Source of the DNA: Burkholderiales bacterium
GTDB taxonomy: Bacteria > Pseudomonadota > Gammaproteobacteria > Burkholderiales > Casimicrobiaceae
Assembly (NCBI GenBank): GCA_025354165.1
Contig: JANXNI010000058.1
Coordinates: forward strand, 62,001-126,000
DNA length: 64,000 nucleotides
Direction: 5' to 3'
In this document: positions 53,906 to 62,012 of the stretch, in pieces
How positions within the stretch are numbered: the stretch's first letter is position 1
How the letters are laid out: each line of letters starts with the position of its first letter
Position numbers and translations under genes: made by a program
Notes under the pieces: generated by a model
Told to the model about the DNA's origin: nothing
The model's database searches: none
Seen by the model: the letters and a program-made list of their open reading frames with translations, nothing else

Positions 53906-54021
53906 CAGCTTTGTGCTGAAAGCGCCGTCGCATTGGGGTTAGAACAAATAAATTACGATAGTCGAAAAACAGCGTTTTGAGCCTTTATCCCCGACTCAGT
54001 GGAGATTTCAGGAGAAAGCTG
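53906..54021. repeat. 116-bp palindromic element, copy 6
   Basis: CAGCTTTG to AAAGCTG, 116 bp, sharing GAAAGCGCC, ATTGGGG and ATAGTCGA with copies 3 and 7; TATCCC stands for TAGCCC. Its right end overlaps the last 14 bp of the PIN-domain gene and supplies that gene's final codons and stop. Confidence 0.83.
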
Positions 54022-54427
54022 CTTTTGCCCACACATCCGGCTTAAGCACCTCAAACGACACACGTTTTCTCATTTTCAGAAGCGCGCGGTCATAGGTGAG
54101 TAGGGCGTCGGCGCGGCCACAGTGGGCGGTTTCGACAAACTTTTGATCGTCGCGGTCTGAGCATTTCGGCAGGGTTGCGGTTTGCGCGGGATCGAGCCGC
54201 ACCCATTCGATAAACGGCCCGAGCAGGGCGAGCCCCTCGGCAATCTGGTCGTCTTCCAGCTTGAACATGGGGTAGCCGAGCACATGCTTTAGCTCGCGAT
54301 AGGTGCGCACCGAGAGGAGCGGCGTCACGCGCCCGTCCTGCCACGCTTCGCGCAGCGGCAGGTGACGCGAGTCCTTGAAGATCAGTGCGGAAACCAGGAC
54401 GTTAGTGTCGATGACGAGGCGCGTCAT
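54008..54427 (-). CDS. PIN-domain putative toxin (COG1569 type)
   Basis: 139 aa. PIN nuclease residues: Asp in LVIDTNVLVSAL, Glu in YRELKHVLGYPM and Asp cluster in KCSDRDDQKFVE, followed by ALLTYDRALLKM. The family is annotated as toxin components that cleave RNA. No antitoxin-like small gene is adjacent on either side, so a complete toxin-antitoxin pair is not supported. The C-terminus (AAFS and stop) lies in element copy 6. Confidence 0.82.
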   Translation of the reverse strand: MTRLVIDTNVLVSALIFKDSRHLPLREAWQDGRVTPLLSVRTYRELKHVLGYPMFKLEDDQIAEGLALLGPFIEWVRLDPAQTATLPKCSDRDDQKFVETAHCGRADALLTYDRALLKMRKRVSFEVLKPDVWAKAAFS

Positions 54428-54453
54428 GTTGATTGCCTTGGTAATGCAACGAC

Positions 54454-54493
54454 CACCCTCACCCTAACCCTCTCCCGCGTGCGGGAGAGGGGA
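54454..54493. repeat. CCCTCTCCCGC hairpin repeat
   Basis: CCCTCACCCTAACCCTCTCC followed by CGCGTGCGGGAGAGGGG forms a strong hairpin. Relative of the unit at about 7190-7222. It sits between the bdhA stop and the PIN start, again 3' of a minus-strand gene. Confidence 0.65.
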
Positions 54494-54534
54494 TCCGAAT
54501 AGGCCTTGCTGCTTACTTCGGACGTGGGGACAAA

Positions 54535-55323
54535 TCACTGCGCCGTCCACCCGCCATCCATTGTGTACGCGCTGCCGGTGATTGAACCGCCTGCTTCTGT
54601 AGTCAAAAACAACGCCAGTTCGGCCAGATGTTCCGGCGTCACGAAACGTTCGCTTGGCTGCTTTTCGCCTACCAGCACGACGGTTGCGGCGTCGACGGAA
54701 ATTTTTTCTGCGGCAGCGCGCGCTTCGATCTGTTTGCGTACCAGCGGTGTGTCGACCCAGCCGGGGCAGATGGCGTTGCAGGTGATCAGCGTTTTCGCGT
54801 TTTCCAGCGCGGTCACTTTGGTCAGGCCGATGATGCCGTGCTTGGCGGCAACGTACGCGCTCTTGTTCGGCGAGCCGACGAGGCCGTGTGCGGACGCGAC
54901 GTTGATGATTCGGCCCCAGCCGCGCGTTTGCATGTCCGCAATCGCGATCTTGCTGGTGTGAAATGCGCTCGACAAATTGATGGCAATCACGGCATCCCAT
55001 TTGTCATCCGGGAAGTCCTGAATCGGCGACACGTGCTGAATGCCCGCGTTGTTCACCAAGACATCGATACACCCGCAAATCGCGATAGTTTGCTTGACCA
55101 GCATCTGCGCCTCCGAGCCCTTCGACAGATCGGCTGGAACGTAATGCACACGCACTTTTGACGTCTCCGCAATCTCTTCGCGCAGGCGGTCAATTTCAGC
55201 CGGGTCGCCGAAACCATTCATCACGATTTCCGCGCCTGCTTCGGCGAAGCGACGGGCCATCGCAAGGCCGATGCCGCTGGTTGAGCCAGTAACGAGGACG
55301 ACACGATTTTCAAGCAATTTCAT
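54535..55323 (-). CDS. bdhA: 3-hydroxybutyrate dehydrogenase
   Basis: 262 aa from ATG 55323 (MKLLENRVVLVTG), preceded by GAGAAATGTC. SDR motifs: TGSTSGIGLAMARRF, NNAGIQHVSPI (the IQHVxPI stretch is typical of 3-hydroxybutyrate dehydrogenases), catalytic SAYVAAKHG and ITGSAYTMDGGW. It oxidises 3-hydroxybutyrate to acetoacetate, as in PHB and ketone-body use. Single gene following phrB on the same strand. Confidence 0.92.
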   Translation of the reverse strand: MKLLENRVVLVTGSTSGIGLAMARRFAEAGAEIVMNGFGDPAEIDRLREEIAETSKVRVHYVPADLSKGSEAQMLVKQTIAICGCIDVLVNNAGIQHVSPIQDFPDDKWDAVIAINLSSAFHTSKIAIADMQTRGWGRIINVASAHGLVGSPNKSAYVAAKHGIIGLTKVTALENAKTLITCNAICPGWVDTPLVRKQIEARAAAEKISVDAATVVLVGEKQPSERFVTPEHLAELALFLTTEAGGSITGSAYTMDGGWTAQ

Positions 55324-55353
55324 GACATTTCTCACGAGTTTTGTTGCGTCGCA

Positions 55354-56802
55354 TCATAACTCGACAGGGCGTTTTGGCAACGCCCGCTTGAACTCGGCAA
55401 GCGTTGCCAGCCGCGCCTCGGCGTGATCGACGATGGGCAGCGGATAGTCGCGGCCTGGCACAAAATCGCGCGCCTGTTGTTCGATCGGTGAGGTCAACCA
55501 CGGAGCATGAATGTCTTTGTTCGAGAGCTTGCCAACTTCAGGCACATACTTTCGAATAAACGTACCCTTTTCGTCAAAATTTTGGCTCTGTGTGATCGGA
55601 TTAAAAATGCGGAAATACGGCTGCGCATCGCATCCGGTGGATGCCGCCCATTGCCAGCCGCCGTTGTTGGCCGACAAATCGAAATCGTTCAATTTTTCTG
55701 CGAAATAACGCTCACCCCAGCGCCAATCAATCAATAAATCTTTGGTCAAAAAACTGGCTGCCACCATACGCAGGCGGTTGTGCATGTAGCCCGTCTGATT
55801 GAGCTGACGCATCGCGGCATCAACGATGGGATAACCAGTGCGCCCGTCGCACCAAGCAGCAAAGCGCTCTGGATCATTGCTCCAGCGGATGGCGTTGTAT
55901 TCGGGCTTAAATGCGCCCTCCACCACGCGCGGATTGTGATGCAGGATATGCACATAAAAATCGCGCCAGATCAGCTCCGACAGCCACACTTCCGCCCCGC
56001 GCGAGCCTTCCTGCCAGCGCTGCCACGCGGCAGCCGTCAGCCCGCGAATAGACACCGTGCCGAAGCGTAAATGCGTCGAGAGATAAGACGGCCCCTTGAT
56101 CGAAGGAAAATTTCGGGTGTCGCTGTAACGGTCAATGCGCTCCAGAAAGTCGGCGAAGAGTTGTTCGCCGCCCGCCATCCCAGCGGGGAATTTCAGCTCA
56201 CGCAGGTTGGTGCGTGAAAAGCCCAGCGATCCAAGCGATGGTATGGGCGCTGTTTCTTCGGACGCGTAGAATCTTTTGTGCGATTCAACCGGATACGGCT
56301 TTACGTAGAACGCTTCCATCCGCTTGATCCACGCGTTTTTGTATGGTGTGAACACCGAGAAAAATTTGCCCGCGCCTGTCAGCACTTCGTCCTTTTCGAA
56401 AATGACATGATCCTTGCGCGTCTCAAAGACGATGCCGTGCGACTTGAGTTTCGTCGCGACTGCGGTGTCGCGATCAAGCGCAGATGGCTCATAATCGTGA
56501 TTGGTAAACACGGCGTCGACATCAAGCTGTTGCGCCAGCTTCGGGATCGCATCGCGCGCCGCATCGTGCAGCACATGCAAGCCACCCCCCATCGCGCCAA
56601 GCGCGGCGCGTAGCTCAACCACGCTCTCCCAGATAAATTCGACCCGCCGATCTGCCTTGTCAGCAAGCGCATCGAGAATTTCGCGATCAAACACAAACAC
56701 GCAATGCACGCGTTCTGATTGCGTTAGCGCCGTGTGCAGCGCAGCGTTGTCAAACGACCGCAAATCGCGGCGGAACCACATGAGGGCGGCGCGGTGGCGC
56801 AT
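55354..56802 (-). CDS. phrB: Deoxyribodipyrimidine photolyase
   Basis: 482 aa cryptochrome/photolyase family. N-terminal antenna domain starting ALMWFRRDLRSFDNAAL; FAD domain with FLSELIWRDFYVHILHHNPR, YPIVDAAMRQLNQTGYMHNR and WQWAASTGCDAQPYFRIFNP. It repairs cyclobutane dimers with light. Length is normal (about 470-480). Promoter probably lies in the 250 bp shared with the yqgE side, which carries a MITE-like element. Confidence 0.95.
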   Translation of the reverse strand: MRHRAALMWFRRDLRSFDNAALHTALTQSERVHCVFVFDREILDALADKADRRVEFIWESVVELRAALGAMGGGLHVLHDAARDAIPKLAQQLDVDAVFTNHDYEPSALDRDTAVATKLKSHGIVFETRKDHVIFEKDEVLTGAGKFFSVFTPYKNAWIKRMEAFYVKPYPVESHKRFYASEETAPIPSLGSLGFSRTNLRELKFPAGMAGGEQLFADFLERIDRYSDTRNFPSIKGPSYLSTHLRFGTVSIRGLTAAAWQRWQEGSRGAEVWLSELIWRDFYVHILHHNPRVVEGAFKPEYNAIRWSNDPERFAAWCDGRTGYPIVDAAMRQLNQTGYMHNRLRMVAASFLTKDLLIDWRWGERYFAEKLNDFDLSANNGGWQWAASTGCDAQPYFRIFNPITQSQNFDEKGTFIRKYVPEVGKLSNKDIHAPWLTSPIEQQARDFVPGRDYPLPIVDHAEARLATLAEFKRALPKRPVEL

Positions 56803-56889
56803 ACGTTACTTCCTGAAACAACGCAGGCGGCTCCCGTTCGTGCCTAATATTTTTATAGCCTGCTGATGCATTTTGCCAGCCACGTAGAA

Positions 56890-57044
56890 GGCACCTCTAT
56901 AAATTCATTTCTCGGGCGCATTGCGTCGTTGTGGGGTGCTCGCGCTTTTGCCAAATGCGCTCATAAACAAAAAACGTACATTCCGGCTGCTTTGCGCCCT
57001 GTGCCTAACACTGCATCGCGATAAATTGAATTTCTAGAGGTGCC
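56890..57044. mobile_element. 155-bp MITE-like element upstream of yqgE
   Basis: Ends are 21-bp inverted repeats with 19 matches: GGCACCTCTATAAATTCATTT on the left and, inverted, GGCACCTCTAGAAATTCAATT on the right (the text here gives 21-mers split by meaning: GGCACCTCTA, then T/G, then AAATTCA, then T/A, then TT). The flanks are direct repeats TAGAA (56885-56889 and 57046-57050), a plausible 5-bp target duplication. No coding capacity. The right terminus AGAGGTG lies 10 bp before the yqgE ATG. Confidence 0.75.
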
Positions 57045-57052
57045 CTAGAATC

Positions 57053-57619
57053 ATGTTTATGGAGTCAAGCTGCCTCGCTGGCCACTTTCTGATCGCCATG
57101 CCCGCCATGGCTGATCCCAATTTCAAGGGAACGGTCACCTATTTGTGTGAGCACAACGAGCGCGGCGCACTGGGCGTCGTGGTTAATCGCCCGACCGCGC
57201 TCACGATGGATTCACTTTTTCAGCAAATCGCCGTTGAGGTGTCCGACATCCGTTTGTCGCAACGCAAGGTGCATTTCGGTGGCCCGGTCAGCGTGGAGCA
57301 CGGCTTTGTGCTGCACCGTTCGCATGGATCGTGGAACTCATCCATCGTCGTGAGCGACGAGCTTTCGCTCACCACTTCAAAAGACATTCTCGAAGCCGTG
57401 GCAGGCGGCACTGGCCCCGAAGAATGGTTGCTCACGCTCGGCTACGCCGGTTGGGGCGCAGGTCAGCTGGAAGAAGAAATTGCGGCGAATGCTTGGCTCA
57501 CGGTGCAGGCGGATGCTGACATTTTGTTCGTGACGCCACCGGAAGAGTTGTTAAACGTCGCCATTGAACGCTTAGGGATCTCCAGGTTCGCGCTGTCCAG
57601 CGTCGCGGGGCATGCGTGA
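57053..57619 (+). CDS. YqgE/AlgH family protein
   Basis: 188 aa. LAGHFLIAMPAMADPNFKGT, VTYLCEHNERGALGVVVNRP, VHFGGPVSVEHGFVLH and GYAGWGAGQLEEEI are all family hallmarks. Biochemical role not established. GAGGTG at 57037-57042, inside the end of the MITE-like element, is the best ribosome site for ATG 57053 (a second ATG is two codons in). First gene of yqgE-ruvX-pyrR-pyrB-pyrC', each overlapping the next. Confidence 0.93.
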   Translation: MFMESSCLAGHFLIAMPAMADPNFKGTVTYLCEHNERGALGVVVNRPTALTMDSLFQQIAVEVSDIRLSQRKVHFGGPVSVEHGFVLHRSHGSWNSSIVVSDELSLTTSKDILEAVAGGTGPEEWLLTLGYAGWGAGQLEEEIAANAWLTVQADADILFVTPPEELLNVAIERLGISRFALSSVAGHA

Positions 57620-58077
57620 GCAATCTCACGTTTCTCGCCTTTGATTTTGGCGAGCGACGGATTGGCGTGGCGCTCGGCAATGATTTGACCGCGACGGCGA
57701 ATCCGCTCACCGCGATTGAAGCGATCAACGACGACGCGCGATTCGCGGCGATTGCTGCGCTGGTGAAAGAGTGGGGACCGAGCGCGTTTGTGGTGGGCCA
57801 CCCGTCGCACCCTGATGGCAAACCGCATGCGATGACCGCCCGCTGCGAAAAATTCGCACGACAGTTAACGGGCCGTTTTGATCGACCGTCGTATCTGGTT
57901 GATGAGCGCTACACCAGCGTCGACGCGGCGCAGGCGCTTACCGTAACCGGCAGCCGACTATCCGGACAAGAGAGAAAAAAGGCGATCGACGCCGAGGCAG
58001 CGGCGCAGATTCTGCGCCGTTTTTTTGAGGAGGGCGCGATGCCAGTCACCGACATAGAAACCAGCAAAACCTCATGA
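57616..58077 (+). CDS. ruvX: Holliday junction resolvase-like RuvX (YqgF)
   Basis: 153 aa, GTG start overlapping yqgE by 4 bp. RNase H-like fold: FLAFDFGERRIGVALGN with the first catalytic Asp, AFVVGHPSHPDG, LVDERYTSVDAAQAL with Glu, and KKAIDAEAAAQIL with Asp. Implicated in 16S rRNA 5' processing and essential in many bacteria. Confidence 0.93.
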   Translation: MSNLTFLAFDFGERRIGVALGNDLTATANPLTAIEAINDDARFAAIAALVKEWGPSAFVVGHPSHPDGKPHAMTARCEKFARQLTGRFDRPSYLVDERYTSVDAAQALTVTGSRLSGQERKKAIDAEAAAQILRRFFEEGAMPVTDIETSKTS

Positions 58078-58592
58078 CTACGGACAACCTTCATCTGCCC
58101 GATGCCGAGGCGCTGTTCAACGACCTGAAGGCGCAAATGGCACCGGCCATCGCCTACGACGCGAAGCTCATCGGTGTGTATTCCGGTGGCGCGTGGCTCG
58201 CGGATCGACTCGCCGCCGAGCTTGATGGGGAACACGAGGTCGGCTACATCGACGTGTCGTTTTATCGCGATGATCTGTCGACGAGCGGGCTCAAGAGCAA
58301 CGTTCGCAGCACGCAGATTCCGTTCTCAGTGCAGGGCGCGCACATCGTGATTGTGGACGATGTGCTGTTCACAGGTCGCTCGATTCGTGCGGCGGTGAAC
58401 ACGCTATTCGACTACGGACGTCCAGCCTCGGTGCAGCTCGCGGTTTTGGTAGATAGAGGCGGACGTGAACTTCCAATTGCCGCCAATTATGTCGGCGCGC
58501 CGCTCATTGTTTCGCGTGATTTGATGCTTGCACTCAGCAAAGATGACGCCGGAAAATTTGCGCTAACGACTGAACCGTGGATGCAACGTTGA
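58074..58592 (+). CDS. pyrR: PyrR-type bifunctional regulator/uracil phosphoribosyltransferase
   Basis: 172 aa. PRPP-binding loop [20 protein letters not shown], and [16 protein letters not shown] characteristic of PyrR. In Gram-positives PyrR attenuates pyr mRNAs; in proteobacteria the homologue sits in the pyrB operon and its regulatory role is unclear. Overlaps ruvX by 4 bp and pyrB by 1 bp. Confidence 0.92.
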   Translation: MTTDNLHLPDAEALFNDLKAQMAPAIAYDAKLIGVYSGGAWLADRLAAELDGEHEVGYIDVSFYRDDLSTSGLKSNVRSTQIPFSVQGAHIVIVDDVLFTGRSIRAAVNTLFDYGRPASVQLAVLVDRGGRELPIAANYVGAPLIVSRDLMLALSKDDAGKFALTTEPWMQR

Positions 58593-59554
58593 TGCTCTCG
58601 AAGAAGAATCTCCAACTCAACGAAAACGGCGATCTGCATCATCTGCTTGCCATTGAAGGTTTGCCCAAACGCATCATCGAGCGCATTCTCGACACGGCGG
58701 AAAGCTTCGTCGGCATCAACGAACGTGAAGTCAAAGTCGTGCCGCTGTTGCGCGGAAAATCAATCTTCAATATTTTTTTCGAAAATTCCACGCGCACACG
58801 CACAACGTTCGAGATTGCTGCCAAGCGCTTGTCAGCTGACGTCGTGAGTCTCGACGTAGCGCGCTCCAGCACCAACAAGGGCGAAACGATTCTCGACACC
58901 ATCGCCAACCTGACCGCAATGCACGCCGACATGTTCGTCGTTCGTCACGCCGAAAGTGGTGCGCCTTACCTCATCGCCCAGCACGCAGCGCCCCACGTTC
59001 ATGTAGTTAATGCGGGCGACGGACGTCATGAGCACCCGACGCAGGGTCTGCTCGACGTGTTCACCATTCGCAAGTACAAAAAAGACTTCACGCGCTTGAC
59101 CGTTGCCATCGTCGGTGATGTGCTGCATTCGCGCGTCGCCCGCTCGCAAATCCATGCGCTGACGACGTTAGGCGTACCGGAGGTACGCGTGATTGGGCCG
59201 CGAACGCTGTTGCCTGCTGATCTCGAACGACTTGGCGTGCGCGTGTTCACGTCGCTTGAAGAAGGCCTCAAAGGCGTCGACGTGGTGACGATGTTGCGTT
59301 TGCAGAACGAGCGCATGACCGGTGCCTTGTTGCCATCCGCAAGTGAATATTTCTCGCGCTACGGGCTGACGCCGCAAAAGCTGGCGCTGGCCAAACCGGA
59401 CTGCATCGTGCTGCATCCCGGCCCGATGAATCGTGGCGTTGAAATTGATTCCGCAGTCGCCGACGGAAAGCAATCGGTCATCTTGCCGCAAGTGACCTAC
59501 GGCATCGCAGTGCGCATGGCCGTGATGGCGATTTTGTCGGGGAGCACACGATGA
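58592..59554 (+). CDS. pyrB: Aspartate carbamoyltransferase catalytic subunit
   Basis: 320 aa from ATG 58592 (TGATG junction with pyrR); a GTG five codons earlier is possible. Carbamoyl-phosphate motif [27 protein letters not shown] loop, [13 protein letters not shown] and [13 protein letters not shown]. It makes carbamoyl-aspartate. Followed by the dihydroorotase-like gene, which in this enzyme class is needed for the dodecameric complex. Confidence 0.96.
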   Translation: MLSKKNLQLNENGDLHHLLAIEGLPKRIIERILDTAESFVGINEREVKVVPLLRGKSIFNIFFENSTRTRTTFEIAAKRLSADVVSLDVARSSTNKGETILDTIANLTAMHADMFVVRHAESGAPYLIAQHAAPHVHVVNAGDGRHEHPTQGLLDVFTIRKYKKDFTRLTVAIVGDVLHSRVARSQIHALTTLGVPEVRVIGPRTLLPADLERLGVRVFTSLEEGLKGVDVVTMLRLQNERMTGALLPSASEYFSRYGLTPQKLALAKPDCIVLHPGPMNRGVEIDSAVADGKQSVILPQVTYGIAVRMAVMAILSGSTR

Positions 59555-60813
59555 AGATCGCTATCCGCAAGGGCCGCGTGATTGATGCGGCATCGAATTT
59601 CGATGCACAGGTCGATGTCTTTATTGCAGCCAGCAAGATTGTCGCGATTGGCGAACAACCCGACGATTGGCACAGCAATCGCGACATCAATGCCGACGGC
59701 TGCATCGTTGCGCCCGGTCTGGTTGATCTCGCGGTTCACGTCAAACGCGGCACGCTAGCGACCGAGCTGGCGGCAGCGGCGGCGGGTGGTGTCACCAGCA
59801 TGGTCTGCTCGCCAGATACGGATCCCGTGCTCGATGAGCCGGGCCTCGTGGACATGCTGCGGTTGCGCGCACAATCGTTCCACGGCACCCATTTGTATCC
59901 GCTCGGCGCGCTCACCAAATCGCTGGCGGGCGTTCAACTGGCAGAAATTTCCAAGCTCGCGCAGGCGGGCTGCGTGGGGTTCTCGCAGGCAGATCGCGCC
60001 GTGCTCGACACCCAGGTTTTGCTGCGTGCGATGCAGTACGCGGCAACCTTTGATTATTCCGTCTGGTTACAACCCGAAGATTTGCATCTGGCTAAAAACG
60101 GTGTCGCTCACGAAGGCGAGGTCGCGTCCCGATTGGGGCTTGAAGGCATTCCGTCCAGCGCCGAAATCATCGCGTTGGCCACTCACATTGAGCTCGCGCG
60201 CGTCACTGGCGTTCATCTGCACATATGCCGCCTGTCCACCGCAGAAGGCGTGGCGCTGGTGCGCGCCGCCAAATCCAGTGGCCTTAAAATCACCGCCGAC
60301 GTGGCGATCAATCACCTGCATCTCATCGATCTCGACATTGGAAATTTCGATTCGAACTTTCGCCTGTCGCCGCCGCTGCGCTCATCGCGTGACCGTGATG
60401 CCCTGCGCGCAGGCGTGATCGACGGCACGATTGACGCCATCGTCTCCGACCACACGCCGCGTCAGGACGACGCCAAACAGGTGCCGTTCGGCGAAGCTGC
60501 GCCCGGTGCAACGGGACTGGAAACCCTGCTGTCGCTCACATTGCGCTTCGCCGAATCGGCGCGGTTGCCGCTCAACGACGCGCTCGGACGCATCACCTAT
60601 CACGCGGCTCAGGCGGCGGGCCTCCATGCCGGGCGTTTGGCGGTCGACGCGGTTGCGGATATTTGTGTGTTCGATCCGGGCGCGTATCGCCTGATCAACA
60701 AGGCCGGATTCAGGAGCGCGGGCAAGAATTCGCCGTTTCTCGGATACGAGTTGCCGGGTGTGGTGAGGGCGACGGTGACGGCGGGGCACGTCGCGTACGA
60801 GGCCGCGGCATAG
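59551..60813 (+). CDS. Dihydroorotase-like protein (probably non-catalytic PyrC')
   Basis: 420 aa dihydroorotase family (CAD type). The metal-binding DxHxH expected near residue 60 reads DLAVHVKRG, so the first histidine is Ala and the normal Arg-Glu-Pro stretch after it is absent. Later residues are partly kept ([31 protein letters not shown]). In Pseudomonas and relatives such a pseudo-dihydroorotase stabilises aspartate transcarbamoylase. Overlap with pyrB by 4 bp supports this. A true PyrC should exist elsewhere. Confidence 0.88.
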   Translation: MKIAIRKGRVIDAASNFDAQVDVFIAASKIVAIGEQPDDWHSNRDINADGCIVAPGLVDLAVHVKRGTLATELAAAAAGGVTSMVCSPDTDPVLDEPGLVDMLRLRAQSFHGTHLYPLGALTKSLAGVQLAEISKLAQAGCVGFSQADRAVLDTQVLLRAMQYAATFDYSVWLQPEDLHLAKNGVAHEGEVASRLGLEGIPSSAEIIALATHIELARVTGVHLHICRLSTAEGVALVRAAKSSGLKITADVAINHLHLIDLDIGNFDSNFRLSPPLRSSRDRDALRAGVIDGTIDAIVSDHTPRQDDAKQVPFGEAAPGATGLETLLSLTLRFAESARLPLNDALGRITYHAAQAAGLHAGRLAVDAVADICVFDPGAYRLINKAGFRSAGKNSPFLGYELPGVVRATVTAGHVAYEAAA

Positions 60814-60956
60814 CGCCCCTGGCACATACCGAGATTCAATCGACGCGAAGATGGCGGGTTTTAGGAGCCAGTCGGTGCCGTTAGGCGGTTCGCGCGTTTT
60901 CCGCGAAAATCAGCGTCCACGAGAAAAAACGGAGCGGGCAACCCGTCCGCAAGCCT

Positions 60957-61802
60957 ATGTCCTGGTTAGACAAAATTATTCCCGGCGCCAACAAGAACGA
61001 TGGCGGTTCAAAGCGCGGTGTGCCGGAAGGCCTGTGGCTCAAATGTCCCTCGTGCGATTCGGTGCTCTACACCACCGATGTCGAGAAAAACCAGCACGTT
61101 TGCATGAAATGCAGCTATCACATGCGGATCAACGCGCGCACGCGGCTCAACGGGCTGCTCGACGAGGCGGGGCGCAAGGAAATTGGCGCGGACGTATTGC
61201 CGATTGATTCGCTCAAATTCAAGGACAGCAAAAAGTACCCGGATCGGCTGCGTCTTGCTACGGAATCCACCGGCGAAACCGATGCGCTGGTCGTGATGCA
61301 GGGCGCGATTGACAAGGTGCCCGCTGTCGTCGCCTGCTTCGAGTTTGAGTTCATGGGCGGGTCGATGGGCTCGGTGGTGGGCGAGCGTTTTGCGCGTGGC
61401 GTGGACGCAGCGATCAAGGCGAAATGTGGCTTTGTGTCGGTCGCGGCCTCAGGCGGCGCGCGCATGCAGGAGGGCATGGCGTCGCTGCTGCAAATGGCGA
61501 AGACCACAGCGCGACTGGCTGAACTGGCGGAGAAAAAGTTGCCCTACATCAGCGTGCTGACCGACCCAACGATGGGCGGTGTGTCGGCGAGTTTTGCTTT
61601 CGTCGGCGACATTGTGATTGCCGAACCGGGCGCACTGGTGGGTTTCGCCGGACAACGGGTGATTGCGCAGACGGTGCGCGAGAAATTGCCAGAAGGCTTT
61701 CAGCGTGCCGAATTTTTGCTCGACCACGGCGCGATTGATCTCATCGTGGATCGCCGCGAAATGAAGGCGACGTTGGCTAAATTGCTGAGCGCACTGCATT
61801 AA
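60957..61802 (+). CDS. accD: Acetyl-CoA carboxylase carboxyltransferase subunit beta
   Basis: 281 aa. N-terminal zinc ribbon with four Cys ([10 protein letters not shown] and VCMKCSYHM), then the crotonase-type core: [62 protein letters not shown]. With AccA it transfers carboxyl from biotin to acetyl-CoA. Precedes folC and a SPOR gene, the usual betaproteobacterial order. Element copy 7 begins 10 bp after its stop. Confidence 0.96.
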   Translation: MSWLDKIIPGANKNDGGSKRGVPEGLWLKCPSCDSVLYTTDVEKNQHVCMKCSYHMRINARTRLNGLLDEAGRKEIGADVLPIDSLKFKDSKKYPDRLRLATESTGETDALVVMQGAIDKVPAVVACFEFEFMGGSMGSVVGERFARGVDAAIKAKCGFVSVAASGGARMQEGMASLLQMAKTTARLAELAEKKLPYISVLTDPTMGGVSASFAFVGDIVIAEPGALVGFAGQRVIAQTVREKLPEGFQRAEFLLDHGAIDLIVDRREMKATLAKLLSALH

Positions 61803-61811
61803 ATTGCGCAA

Positions 61812-61927
61812 CAGCTTTTTGATGAAAGCGCCACTGCATTGGGGCGATCAATGCATATCGCTTATAGTCGACTTTTGGGGTTTTTTGGCCCTAGCCCCTG
61901 CGCGCAGGCGAGTTGGTAAAGAAGCTG
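61812..61927. repeat. 116-bp palindromic element, copy 7
   Basis: CAGCTTTTT at the left; GAAGCTG at the right; GAAAGCGCC, CATTGGGGC, ATAGTCGACTT and GGCCCTAGCCCC inside. With copy 3 it is the best-conserved member. Located between accD and folC, followed 8 bp later by a different REP hairpin. Confidence 0.85.
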
Positions 61928-61935
61928 TTGTTTCT

Positions 61936-61992
61936 TATGGGAGTGGTTTTAGCCGAAAAAGCGGTTATTCGCGGCTAAAGTCGCTCCCAAAA
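61936..61992. repeat. GGGAGTGGTTTTAGCCG REP hairpin
   Basis: TTATGGGAGTGGTTTTAGCC and GGCTAAAGTCGCTCCCAAAA are inverted arms around a roughly 15-nt loop. The unit matches the widespread proteobacterial REP type (GTGGGAGCGGCTTTAGCCGC). It ends about 20 bp before the folC ATG. Confidence 0.75.
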
Positions 61993-62012
61993 AACACTGG
62001 CTGTTCGCGACG

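Noticed and set aside
53748-53933. 61-aa frame containing RHSREGGNPA
   Set aside because: This peptide is the well-known mistranslation of a common REP-type repeat (GTCATTCTCGCGAAGGCGGG), not a gene.
54008-54427. A complete toxin-antitoxin module around the PIN gene
   Set aside because: No small antitoxin-like frame with a ribosome site is found upstream or downstream; only repeats flank it.
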